64,000 nucleotides of DNA from Treponema socranskii subsp. socranskii VPI DR56BR1116 = ATCC 35536 (GTDB taxonomy: Bacteria; Spirochaetota; Spirochaetia; Treponematales; Treponemataceae): positions 1 to 64,000 of the forward strand of contig NZ_AVQI01000082.1 of assembly GCF_000468115.1 (NCBI RefSeq), written 5' to 3'. Of the stretch, positions 28,242 through 36,584 are shown one piece after another (position 1 is the first letter of the stretch; every line of letters starts with the position of its first letter). The notes under the pieces are model-generated. The model worked only from the letters and a program-made list of their open reading frames with translations, did no database searches and had not been told where the DNA came from. Made by a program: the position numbers and the translations under genes.

Positions 28242-29111
28242 CTAGTTCTGCAGCATGCCGTTTTCTTTTAACCACGCCTCTATGTCTTCGTTCCAGTGCG
28301 TCTTCTTCATAAAAGCGCCCTCGAGCATACCGAAGCCGTGCCCGCCCGTTTCGTATTGTGCAAAGCGGCACGGTATATGTTTCGCTTTGAGAGCGGCGTA
28401 CAGGAGACGGCTGTTTTCGAATTTGACGACGGGATCGTCGCGGCAGGCGAGGATGTATGTCGGCGGCATTGTCGGAGGGATTTGCTTTTCCATGGAAAAG
28501 CGTTCTTTTCGTTCTTCGCTCATGTTTTTTCCGAGCAGGCTTTTCCGCGACCACTTGTTTGCGATATCGTCGCGCATCGAAACGACGGGGTAGATCGCCA
28601 TAACGCAGTCGGGGCGCAGGCTTACTTTTACATCGATACCGAGCTTTGCAATTTCGTTGCCGCTTTCGGCAAAGACGCCTGCCATTGTCACTAAGTGTCC
28701 GCCTGCGGAAAAACCGATTGCGCCGACTCTGTCGGGATAGATGCCGTAGTCGCGTGCATTTTCGCGCACGAGCTGAATCGCCCGCTGTATATCTTCGAGC
28801 TGGGCGGGGTGATGAGCGCCTCCCTGTGCAACGCGGTAGCGCAGTACGAAAGTCGTAACGCCGAGTGCGTTGAAACGCTTTGCAGTACAGTGCCCTTCGT
28901 TATACATACCCAAGTGGTGATAGCTTCCGCCGGGACAAATGATGAGAGCTGCCCCGTTTGCGTTTTCTGGCCTGCTCATAAACATAGCCGAATCGCAGCT
29001 TCTCATGCCTCGTACGCCCTGCCACAAAAAAACGGCGCGGCGGGAAGCTGAAAGGGGAAGAGCGGAAAAGACAATAAAAAGAACCGCACATACCGTACGA
29101 GCTCGGCTCAT
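28242..29111 (-). CDS. secreted alpha/beta hydrolase (esterase-like)
   Basis: A 289-residue hydrolase of the BD-FAE/acetyl-esterase-like group. A signal peptide (ARTVCAVLFIVFSALPLSA) precedes the fold. The oxyanion motif appears as LIICPGGSYHHLG, the nucleophile as IGFSAGGHLV near residue 140, and the triad ends with ACRDDPVV (Asp) and TGGHGFG (His). It probably deacylates carbohydrate or peptide esters in the periplasm; the substrate is unknown. I placed the start at 29111 because it puts the signal peptide at the N-terminus; no good binding site is visible, and an in-frame ATG exists at 29219. GC-rich, marking the return to backbone sequence. Confidence 0.82.
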   Translation of the reverse strand: MSRARTVCAVLFIVFSALPLSASRRAVFLWQGVRGMRSCDSAMFMSRPENANGAALIICPGGSYHHLGMYNEGHCTAKRFNALGVTTFVLRYRVAQGGAHHPAQLEDIQRAIQLVRENARDYGIYPDRVGAIGFSAGGHLVTMAGVFAESGNEIAKLGIDVKVSLRPDCVMAIYPVVSMRDDIANKWSRKSLLGKNMSEERKERFSMEKQIPPTMPPTYILACRDDPVVKFENSRLLYAALKAKHIPCRFAQYETGGHGFGMLEGAFMKKTHWNEDIEAWLKENGMLQN

Positions 29112-29349
29112 ATTTGTTTTAATAATTTTTTTACCGTTTGCAAAGAAGCGAGATGTCGAGACATAGAAACGGCACACGTCGGCATAAAAGCGACACACGC
29201 GATTCGATTTTTTACACATAGCGCAAACTTACCCGAACCGCGCGTTTCCGTCAATGAGCAAAAAAGTGAAATAAAAACAAAAATAAAATTATTTGCTTTT
29301 TTTTGTTTTTTCGGTATATTATATGTGATACTATGTCTTGGAGGACACT

Positions 29350-29724
29350 ATGCAATTTTATATATGCAGACATTGCGGCACAATCGTCAGCATGATTCAC
29401 AAGGGAGGCTGCCTTCCGTCTTGTTGCGGAAAAGAGATGCAGGAGCTCAAAGCGAACACGACCGATGCTGCGCAGGAAAAGCACGTGCCGGTCATCACGG
29501 TAAAAGGCAGCGAAGTTCACGTTGCAGTCGGTTCCGTCGTTCATCCGATGGAAGCCGATCACTATATTCAGTGGATCGCGATAGAAACCGAACAGGGCGT
29601 CCAGCGTAAAACGCTTAAACCCGGAGAAAAGCCCGAAGCGTCGTTTGCGCTCGCCTCAGGCGACAAATTGATTGCGGCATACGAGTATTGCAATAAACAC
29701 GGACTTTGGACGGCAAAAGCCTAA
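29350..29724 (+). CDS. dfx: desulfoferrodoxin-type superoxide reductase
   Basis: A 124-residue enzyme that reduces superoxide to hydrogen peroxide in the cytoplasm of anaerobes without releasing oxygen. The N-terminal desulforedoxin-like domain keeps four Cys for the rubredoxin-type iron centre I (CRHCG and SCCGKEM), plus one extra Cys. The catalytic centre II ligands are visible: His in KGSEVHV, VVHPMEADHY and the C-terminal EYCNKHGLW. This is the two-iron form; the T. pallidum neelaredoxin lacks the Cys of centre I. TTGGAGGA precedes the ATG at 29350. The HAD gene follows after 14 bases, so the two are probably co-transcribed. Confidence 0.93.
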   Translation: MQFYICRHCGTIVSMIHKGGCLPSCCGKEMQELKANTTDAAQEKHVPVITVKGSEVHVAVGSVVHPMEADHYIQWIAIETEQGVQRKTLKPGEKPEASFALASGDKLIAAYEYCNKHGLWTAKA

Positions 29725-29738
29725 GCGCCGGAACACCG

Positions 29739-30392
29739 ATGACGATGAAAACTTTTGCCGCAGTGATTTTCGATATGGACGGAGTTTTGCTCGACAGCGA
29801 AACCGTCTGCGACCTTGTGTGGCGTAAAGCGGCAAAAGAGTGCGGAATTGCCGATATCGAGTATCTTATCGAAAAGAACCGCGGATGCAATTATGCCGAC
29901 ACCCGTGCCTCGCTCGAACACGATTTGCAAAGCGTATCCGCGGCCGATAGATTTATGAATCGCATCGCCGTGTTGTTCAATAAAATCGAAACGGAAGAGG
30001 GGCTTCCTTCGATGAAAGGCGCGCGTGAGGCGCTTGAATATTTGACAAAAAAAGGCTACCGCATTGCGCTTGCCTCTTCCACCGACGGAGATGCCGTACG
30101 CCGTCAGATGAAAAACGCCGGCTTTATCGATTTTTTCGAAACGCTTACGACAGGCGATACGGTCGCTCGCGGAAAACCGGATCCCGAAATCTACGAGCGC
30201 GCCTGCGCATCGCTCGGTCTTTCGCCCGATGTCTGCTGTGCGATCGAAGATTCGCCGAACGGTATGCGGAGCGCGTACAGAGCGGGACTTTCGTGCATCA
30301 TGGTGCCCGATAAAATTGCACCCGACGATGAAATGAAAAAAATCGCGATGTGCATATTACCGTCTCTCGACGCAATCGGCACGGTTTTGTAA
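29739..30392 (+). CDS. HAD family phosphatase / beta-phosphoglucomutase-like
   Basis: A 217-residue HAD-superfamily enzyme, subfamily IA. Motif I is FDMDGVLLDSE near residue 10, with nucleophile Asp and acid/base Asp. Motif II is ALASSTDG near 110, and motif III with the acidic pair reads KPDPEIYERA...CCAIEDSPNG. The cap domain is of the helical beta-PGM type. Substrate cannot be told from sequence. Start at 29739 or 29745; neither has a strong binding site. Downstream of the superoxide reductase gene. Confidence 0.88.
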   Translation: MTMKTFAAVIFDMDGVLLDSETVCDLVWRKAAKECGIADIEYLIEKNRGCNYADTRASLEHDLQSVSAADRFMNRIAVLFNKIETEEGLPSMKGAREALEYLTKKGYRIALASSTDGDAVRRQMKNAGFIDFFETLTTGDTVARGKPDPEIYERACASLGLSPDVCCAIEDSPNGMRSAYRAGLSCIMVPDKIAPDDEMKKIAMCILPSLDAIGTVL

Positions 30393-30411
30393 TCGCCGCG
30401 TCGAACGCGAG

Positions 30412-30440
30412 GGTTGCTGCCGGAAGTGCAGCCGATTTTT
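30412..30440 (+). terminator. probable terminator after the HAD gene
   Basis: GGTTGC (30412-30417) pairs with GCAGCC (30428-30433) including one G-T pair, then GATTTTT. A modest stem, so moderate confidence. Confidence 0.55.
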
Positions 30441-30521
30441 ATATTATATGCCGTTTTTAGAGAATACGGTTTCCGGTGTTGTTGACACGGATCATATACT
30501 ATTTTGATAAGGATTGAAAAT

Positions 30522-30926
30522 ATGAATACACGAACGATAGGAATTATTATTTTTATGGGGGCGATAATGTTTTTTTCATGCTTTGCAAAAGAAAATGAAA
30601 AAAAGGCGGCAGAGCAATTCACATCGATTTCGATGGACGAAGCTGCAAAGCTTATGGAAACGGAAAAGGATTTTATTCTCGTCGACGTGCGCCGTCCCGA
30701 TGAGTACAAATCGGGTCACATTCCGGGGGCCGTCCTCTTAACGAACGAAACGATTACCGAAGAGAGTGCCGCGCACATTTTGAAAAATAAAAATCAAAAA
30801 ATTCTCGTTTACTGCAGGAGCGGACAAAGAAGCCGTGTTGCCGCCGGAAAACTTTCGTCGATGGGATATACGAACGTCGTCAATATCGGCGGCATTATGA
30901 GCTGGAAGGGTAAAATCGAAAAATAG
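30522..30926 (+). CDS. rhodanese-domain lipoprotein
   Basis: A 134-residue lipoprotein with one rhodanese domain. The signal peptide ends in MFFSC, giving lipid attachment at Cys20. The domain shows ILVDVRRPDEYKSGHIPGAV and the active-site loop VYCRSGQRS with the catalytic Cys, followed by the usual NIGGIMSW end. It could transfer sulfane sulfur or act in thiol chemistry outside the cytoplasmic membrane. AAGGA lies before the ATG at 30522. Confidence 0.9.
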   Translation: MNTRTIGIIIFMGAIMFFSCFAKENEKKAAEQFTSISMDEAAKLMETEKDFILVDVRRPDEYKSGHIPGAVLLTNETITEESAAHILKNKNQKILVYCRSGQRSRVAAGKLSSMGYTNVVNIGGIMSWKGKIEK

Positions 30927-31014
30927 CGCGCAGGATATTAATTCGCACGATAACAAACCCCTGCCCGCTCTTCGTTCGCTTGCTCCTTCTTTCTCTTTTC
31001 TATATACTCGCGTT

Positions 31015-33066
31015 ATGCAGCTGAATAAAATACGAAATATCGGAATCATGGCGCACATCGACGCGGGCAAAACGACGACGACGGAGCGCATCCTCTATTA
31101 TACGAAAAAAATTCACAAAATCGGCGAAATCGATGACGGTCAGGCGACGATGGATTTTTTGCCGCAGGAACAGGCGCGCGGCATTACGATTGCAAGTGCG
31201 GCGACGACGACCGAATGGAAAGGCTTTCAAATCAATATCATCGATACGCCGGGGCATGTCGATTTTACCGCCGAAGTCGAGCGCTCGCTGCGCGTGCTCG
31301 ACGGTGCGGTCGCCGTCATCTGCGCAGTCGACGGCGTGCAGCCGCAGACGGAAACGGTGTGGCGTCAGGCGGACACGTTTAAAGTGCCGCGCCTGTGTTT
31401 TATGAATAAAATGGATCGCGTCGGCGCCGACTTTTTCGGTTCGATGGAAGACGTGCACGAAAAGTTCGGTGTCGAATGCGTCGCTCTCCAGATCCCGATC
31501 GGGGAAGGAAGCGATTTCGAAGGCGTCATCGATCTTTTGACGATGCAGGAAATCCGCTGGAACGAAGACGATGACGGAGAAACTTTTTCATTTTCCGATA
31601 TCGCTCCCGAACGCAAAGAAAAAGCGGACGAATGGCGGGCGAAGCTCGTCGATCAGGTCGCATCGGCCGACGATTTTCTTGCGGAATTATACCTCGAAGG
31701 AAAAGAGATAACGACGGAACAGTTGAAAGATGCGATCCGCAAAGAGACGATAGCGCGTGCAATCGTTCCGTTTGTGATGGGAAGCGCCCGCCGCAATCAG
31801 GGCGTACAGCCGCTCATCGATGCACTCATCGATTATCTTCCGGCACCCGATGAAGTGCCGCCCGCCGTCGGTTTGCACATAAAGCGCGACAAAGAAGAAA
31901 AAATCGAAGTGCCGTGTAAAGAAAGCGGAGCCGCCGTCGGCTTGGTGTTTAAAATTCAGCACGATCCGAATATGGGACTCCTGTGTTTTGTGCGCATGTA
32001 TTCGGGGAAAATTGCGAGCGGCACGCAAGTATACAACGTGAACAAAAAAAAGCGCGAGAGAGTCAACAGAATTTTCAGAATCAACGCGGACAAAGAAGAG
32101 CCGATCGACAGTATCGCTGCAGGCGATATCGCAGCGTTTATCGGATTGAAACTCGCGCAGACGGGCGACACGCTCGGCAGCGAGGGGATGCCGGTGCTCC
32201 TCGAAAAACCGCAGTTTCCCGAACCGGTCATATCGGTTTCTCTCGAACCCGAATCGCTCGCCGAGCGCGACAGGATGAACGATACGCTTGCGATCCTTTC
32301 GCGGGAAGATCCGACGTTTACGTATCACGAAGACGCGGAAACGGGTCAGCTGATAATCAGCGGCATGGGAGAGCTGCATCTCGATGTACTCGTCACGCGC
32401 ATGCAGGACGATTTTAAAGTGAAGTGCCGCGTCGGCTCTCCGCAAGTGACTTACCGCGAAGCGGTGACCGCAAGCGCGGACGCAAGCGAAAGCTACAGCA
32501 AAGTGCTCGGCGGAAAAGAAAATACGGCGGGCATAACGGTTCACGTCGAACCTCGTCCTCAAGGAGCCGGAAACTCCTATGCGTGTACCGTAAAGAAGGG
32601 CGATATCCCCGACGAAATTTTCGAAGCGATGGAAAGCGCGTTCGAAAGTTCTTTCCAATCGGGAATCAAATTCGGTTATCCCTGTACCGATACCGCCGTC
32701 ACCGTAACCGATGTCGATTACAGCGAATTGACGTCGACGACGTTTGCATTCGAAGCGTGCGCCGCCGCGGTTTTCGACAAAGCCTGTTCGGCCGCAAAAC
32801 CGGAATTGCTCGAACCCGTTATGGACGTCGATATTTCCTGTCCGAAAGAATTCGTCGGAGACGCGATGAACCAGATGACCGGCCGCGGCGGCATTATACT
32901 CGGACAGGATTCGAAGCAGACGGGCGAAATCGTTCACGCGCAGGCGCCGATGGCGAAGATGTTCGGTTTTTCGACGAGTCTCCGGTCGGCGACGCAGGGC
33001 AGGGCGTCGTTTTCGATGGAGTTCAGCCATTTTCAAGTAAAGCCCGGCGGATTGAGCGCGTTTTAA
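31015..33066 (+). CDS. fusA2: elongation factor G, EF-G2 / recycling type
   Basis: A 683-residue translational GTPase with five-domain EF-G layout. GTP-binding motifs are AHIDAGKTT (G1), DTPGHVDF (G3) and MNKMDRVGADF (G4). The N-terminal NIGIMAHIDAGKTTTTERI together with LPQEQARGITIASAA matches the class of Borrelia EF-G2 and mitochondrial EF-G2. These are known to split ribosomes with RRF rather than drive translocation, and spirochaetes carry both types. I infer the recycling role from that class match. It stands alone, on the plus strand, without a visible terminator. The base composition is backbone-like. Confidence 0.85.
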   Translation: MQLNKIRNIGIMAHIDAGKTTTTERILYYTKKIHKIGEIDDGQATMDFLPQEQARGITIASAATTTEWKGFQINIIDTPGHVDFTAEVERSLRVLDGAVAVICAVDGVQPQTETVWRQADTFKVPRLCFMNKMDRVGADFFGSMEDVHEKFGVECVALQIPIGEGSDFEGVIDLLTMQEIRWNEDDDGETFSFSDIAPERKEKADEWRAKLVDQVASADDFLAELYLEGKEITTEQLKDAIRKETIARAIVPFVMGSARRNQGVQPLIDALIDYLPAPDEVPPAVGLHIKRDKEEKIEVPCKESGAAVGLVFKIQHDPNMGLLCFVRMYSGKIASGTQVYNVNKKKRERVNRIFRINADKEEPIDSIAAGDIAAFIGLKLAQTGDTLGSEGMPVLLEKPQFPEPVISVSLEPESLAERDRMNDTLAILSREDPTFTYHEDAETGQLIISGMGELHLDVLVTRMQDDFKVKCRVGSPQVTYREAVTASADASESYSKVLGGKENTAGITVHVEPRPQGAGNSYACTVKKGDIPDEIFEAMESAFESSFQSGIKFGYPCTDTAVTVTDVDYSELTSTTFAFEACAAAVFDKACSAAKPELLEPVMDVDISCPKEFVGDAMNQMTGRGGIILGQDSKQTGEIVHAQAPMAKMFGFSTSLRSATQGRASFSMEFSHFQVKPGGLSAF

Positions 33067-33216
33067 ATTGCACGTTTGATGCGAATGTATAATGGAACTC
33101 CTCTAAAAATTGATTTTTTTTCGAAACTTTCAATAATTATTAAATAATAAAATCCTTGCGTTTTTCGGGAATCGGCCTTACAATTAACCTCGTAATCGAT
33201 ACAAGGAGGTTTTACT

Positions 33217-34497
33217 GTGGCTGATTCGACCAAATCGACATTGCGTAAGTGGCTGACGATCGCAGTCGTGGCGTTTGCGGGAGGACTTATTACCAAACTG
33301 CCGTATTTGCGCGAAACGTACATGGAGCCGCTTTCACAAGCGACGGGAGCTACGATGGCGCAGCTCGGCATCCTTATGAGCGCGTACGGCATCGTAAACT
33401 TTATCTGCTATTTTCCGGGCGGTGTGCTTGCGGATAAATTCAGTTCGCGGGGATTGATCGCATTTTCATGCATCGGCACTGCGCTTGCAGGTTTTTGGTA
33501 CTATATGATGCCCGGCTTCGTATGGCTCGTCGTCATCCATGCGATCTTTGCGATAACGACGGTGTTTACGTTTTGGGCGGCTATGGTCAAATCGATTAAC
33601 AATCTCGGCGGTCCCGAAGAGCAGGGACGCTTGTTCGGCTCGCTCGAAGGGGGACGCGGACTTATCGGTACGCTTGCCGCGCTCGGCTCCGTCATAGCGT
33701 TCAATGCGGCGGGAGCCGGTAACGATATCGGCGGCATGAAAAATACGATTATGTATTACAGCGTCGGACTTGTTATCGCCGGCGTCCTCGCGATTCTTTT
33801 TCTCGGAAAGGATAATCCCGCACAGAGAGAAGTGCAGGAAAAAAATGCTCTTAATTGGAAAGATTTTCTTGAAGTCGCGAAGATGCCGCGCGTGTGGCTC
33901 GCGGGACTTCTCGGCGTGTGTAATTATTCCGCGCTTATTTTTCACGGATACATCACCGGATATATGTCGAACGCGTTCGGCCTTCCGGCCGGTACGGTTG
34001 CGCTTCTCAATACTGTCCGTACCTACGGTATGATGATGATCGGCGCCTTTGTGGCAGGGCTTATCTCGGATAAAGTCGGAAGCCGCGTCAGATTTATCGC
34101 CTATGCGTTTATCGGTATGGTCGTCTTTGCGTCGATGTACATTATCATTCCCGTCGGAGTGAAATCGGTGCCGCTTATCGTAGCGAACTTTATATGCTAC
34201 GGTCTTTTTTTGTACAGCATCAAAGCGCTCTATTTTTCGACGATCGACGAAGTCGGTGTGCCGAAGCGGCTTGCGGGAACCGCTTCGGGAGTTATTTCGC
34301 TTGTAACGTATTCCGTCGAAATATTTCTCTACGCCGTGTCGGGCGCAATGGTCGATAGATATGCCGGTACCGCGACTCCCTTTGCCGGCTATCGCCACTG
34401 TTGGATTGCGATGGTTTGCCTTTCCGCTGCGGGCTTCGTATTCGGCTTTATTCTTATCGCGATGAATAAAAAAGCCGCTGCCGAAAAGACGGCTTAA
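33217..34497 (+). CDS. MFS transporter
   Basis: A 426-residue major facilitator superfamily protein with about 12 hydrophobic helices. The loop 2-3 motif reads GGVLADKFSSRG and the matching loop 8-9 motif GLISDKVGSRVR. It starts at GTG 33217 with a full AAGGAGG site. First gene of a five-gene plus-strand cluster that includes a choline-kinase-like protein and a BCCT transporter, so the substrate may be a choline-containing or glycerophosphodiester compound. That is inference from neighbours; the sequence alone does not name a substrate. Confidence 0.85.
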   Translation: MADSTKSTLRKWLTIAVVAFAGGLITKLPYLRETYMEPLSQATGATMAQLGILMSAYGIVNFICYFPGGVLADKFSSRGLIAFSCIGTALAGFWYYMMPGFVWLVVIHAIFAITTVFTFWAAMVKSINNLGGPEEQGRLFGSLEGGRGLIGTLAALGSVIAFNAAGAGNDIGGMKNTIMYYSVGLVIAGVLAILFLGKDNPAQREVQEKNALNWKDFLEVAKMPRVWLAGLLGVCNYSALIFHGYITGYMSNAFGLPAGTVALLNTVRTYGMMMIGAFVAGLISDKVGSRVRFIAYAFIGMVVFASMYIIIPVGVKSVPLIVANFICYGLFLYSIKALYFSTIDEVGVPKRLAGTASGVISLVTYSVEIFLYAVSGAMVDRYAGTATPFAGYRHCWIAMVCLSAAGFVFGFILIAMNKKAAAEKTA

Positions 34498-34557
34498 GTG
34501 CGTCGTGTCCTCTCCGGCACGGCAGTCTATTATTGATTATTATGCGGAGGTGTTGCG

Positions 34558-35541
34558 GTGAAATTGCTCAGTTCGGTAAACAGCGATTATAACAACGATC
34601 TGCACAATTGGAATGAGATAGAGCGGCAGGTTACGAATATTGCAAAAGCGGGCTTTACGCATACGCAGTGGATTCACGATTGGGAAGGCGAGTATATCTA
34701 CAGCAAAAGCGAAATGTTTCAAGCGCGCGATCTGCTGAACGGCCTCGGCTTAAAGGCACATACGATTCATGCGTCCGAGGGCGGCAGGCGTACGATTATC
34801 GATAAAGACGGAAAAAAGATTTTCCGAAATCGTTATCGCCTGACCGACATCCGCAAAGATTATACGTCGATGAACGAATACTGCCGGCTTGCCGGAGTCG
34901 ATTTGTTAAAAAATCGAGTCGATCTGTGTACCTACATCGGTGCGTCGGTTATGGTGCTGCACATGCAGCTTCCGTGGAAACTGTTTGCCGAAAGCGAAAA
35001 AGATAAAGAGGATTATTATGCGCAAGTGTGCAAGTCTTTCGATGAACTTGCCCCGTATGCGAAAGCTGCAGGCGTTCGCTGTGCGCTCGAAAATTTGATC
35101 GTAACGCCGTGGCAAGTACAGGAAGAAGCGTTCGACCGTATGTTCGATCGCTACGATTCCGATTTTCTCGGTTTCGCCTTCGATTCCGGACATGCAACGC
35201 TGCAGTGTCGTCATGATTTTAATTATTTTTTGAAAAAATATTACAGTCGAACTTTTGCGACTCACTTACAGGAAAACGCTTCCATTCCGGAAGCGTTGAC
35301 GGACGATGATGCGGAAATATTGAAACACGACGCACATTGGGTGCCTATGGACGCGCGGGGACACGGTACGATGGATTGGAATGAAATCGCACGGTATGTG
35401 GCGAAAGCGCCGCTCGATTTGCCTGCAGACTTTGAAGTGGGCATCTACGGCAAAGACGAAGAGGACGAATTCGATCAGCTCGTCGAATGCCGCAAAACGG
35501 CGGAAAAATTTTATCAGATGGTGCTGGATGCGAAAACATAG
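34558..35541 (+). CDS. sugar phosphate isomerase/epimerase-like TIM-barrel protein
   Basis: A 327-residue protein of the xylose-isomerase-like TIM-barrel (AP endonuclease 2) superfamily. Metal-binding positions are suggested by AHTIHASEGG, the Glu of VRCALENLIVTPW near 180, the FAFDSGHA motif near 220, and ATHLQENA near 240. Members isomerise or epimerise sugars, but the fold also serves other reactions. Starts at GTG 34558 behind GCGGAGG. Its end overlaps the kinase gene by 14 bases, so the two are translationally coupled. Confidence 0.83.
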   Translation: MKLLSSVNSDYNNDLHNWNEIERQVTNIAKAGFTHTQWIHDWEGEYIYSKSEMFQARDLLNGLGLKAHTIHASEGGRRTIIDKDGKKIFRNRYRLTDIRKDYTSMNEYCRLAGVDLLKNRVDLCTYIGASVMVLHMQLPWKLFAESEKDKEDYYAQVCKSFDELAPYAKAAGVRCALENLIVTPWQVQEEAFDRMFDRYDSDFLGFAFDSGHATLQCRHDFNYFLKKYYSRTFATHLQENASIPEALTDDDAEILKHDAHWVPMDARGHGTMDWNEIARYVAKAPLDLPADFEVGIYGKDEEDEFDQLVECRKTAEKFYQMVLDAKT

Positions 35542-36562
35542 CGGTTCGCGGAATCCGTACCGTTTCGGTCCGTTTGAGTGGACGGCGATTTCTCTTGCGC
35601 TGCAAAAAGGCGGCGTTACGTCGTCCGTTTTGGCAAAAAAGCTGCGATGCTCCTATGACGATGCACGCGATACGCTTTGCGCTCTGAAAGAGCGGGGCGT
35701 GCTCGATGCGAGAGGTGCATTTACCGGCAGGCACGAATCGTTTTCGGGCGGCATGACGAATTATCAGATATTGTTTTTTCTCGACAAAGAACGGTATCTT
35801 TTGCGCGTGCCGGGAGCGGGTACGCGCAGTCTTATCAACCGCATGCAGGAATATGAAGCGTATCGGGCGGTCGCGGGCTGCGGTATTACGGATGACGTCG
35901 TGTTTTGCGAACCCGATACGGGATATAAAATTAAACGTTTTGTACGGGATGCCCGCCCCTGTAATCCGCAAAATGTAAAAGACACGAAGCGGTGTATGGA
36001 ACTGCTCCGGCGGCTCCACTCGCTCGATCTTTCGGTAAGCGCGCAATTCGACGTATTCGAAAAACTTGCCGCGTATGAAAAGCTCTGCCGTTCGACCGTT
36101 CTGCCGTTCGACGGATGGAAAGAAACGCGGAGCCGCGTGCTTTCACTCAGGCCGCTGTTAAAAAAATTGCCGCATCGTCGTACGCTCTGCCATATAGATC
36201 CCGTACAGGATAATTTTCTATTTTGCAGAGGCGGTACGCTTTGCTTGATCGATTGGGAATATGCGGCGATGAGCGACGGTGATATCGATATCGCAATGTT
36301 TTGCATCTATGCCGGATACGATCTTGCGCAGATCGACAGGACGATCGATCTTTATTACGAATGCAAGTGTCCTGCCGAAAACCGCGCGAAGATTACGTGC
36401 TATGTAGCCGCTTGTGCGCTTTTATGGACGTACTGGTGCGAATATAAAAAGAAAAAAGGCGTTTCATTTGACGAATACGAACGCGTGCAGTATGCGTATG
36501 CCTGCGATTTTTCATCTATAGCGCTCTCACGTTTTTTTTCGCTCGGATTATCCGAAGGCTGA
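35528..36562 (+). CDS. LicA-like choline kinase with N-terminal helix-turn-helix
   Basis: A 344-residue protein. Residues about 15-65 look like a winged helix-turn-helix (WTAISLALQKGGVTSSVLAK, then CALKERGVLDARGAF). The rest is a choline/ethanolamine kinase domain: the Brenner box CHIDPVQDNFLF near 235 with catalytic Asp, and LIDWEYAAMSDGDIDIAMFC near 258 with the metal-binding Asp. It should phosphorylate choline or a similar amino alcohol, the first step of LicCA-type phosphocholine lipid synthesis in treponemes. The start at 35528 overlaps the previous gene; an in-frame codon at 35381 is rejected because it would overlap by 160 bases. No cytidylyltransferase (LicC) domain is present in the window. 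Confidence 0.85.
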   Translation: MRKHSGSRNPYRFGPFEWTAISLALQKGGVTSSVLAKKLRCSYDDARDTLCALKERGVLDARGAFTGRHESFSGGMTNYQILFFLDKERYLLRVPGAGTRSLINRMQEYEAYRAVAGCGITDDVVFCEPDTGYKIKRFVRDARPCNPQNVKDTKRCMELLRRLHSLDLSVSAQFDVFEKLAAYEKLCRSTVLPFDGWKETRSRVLSLRPLLKKLPHRRTLCHIDPVQDNFLFCRGGTLCLIDWEYAAMSDGDIDIAMFCIYAGYDLAQIDRTIDLYYECKCPAENRAKITCYVAACALLWTYWCEYKKKKGVSFDEYERVQYAYACDFSSIALSRFFSLGLSEG

Positions 36563-36584
36563 TTATTAATAAGGAGTCGTCACT

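Noticed and set aside
31687-33036. 449-codon open frame on the minus strand opposite EF-G
   Set aside because: It lies wholly antisense to a conserved gene, is Arg/His-rich, has no binding site and shows no family motif; it is a by-product of codon use.
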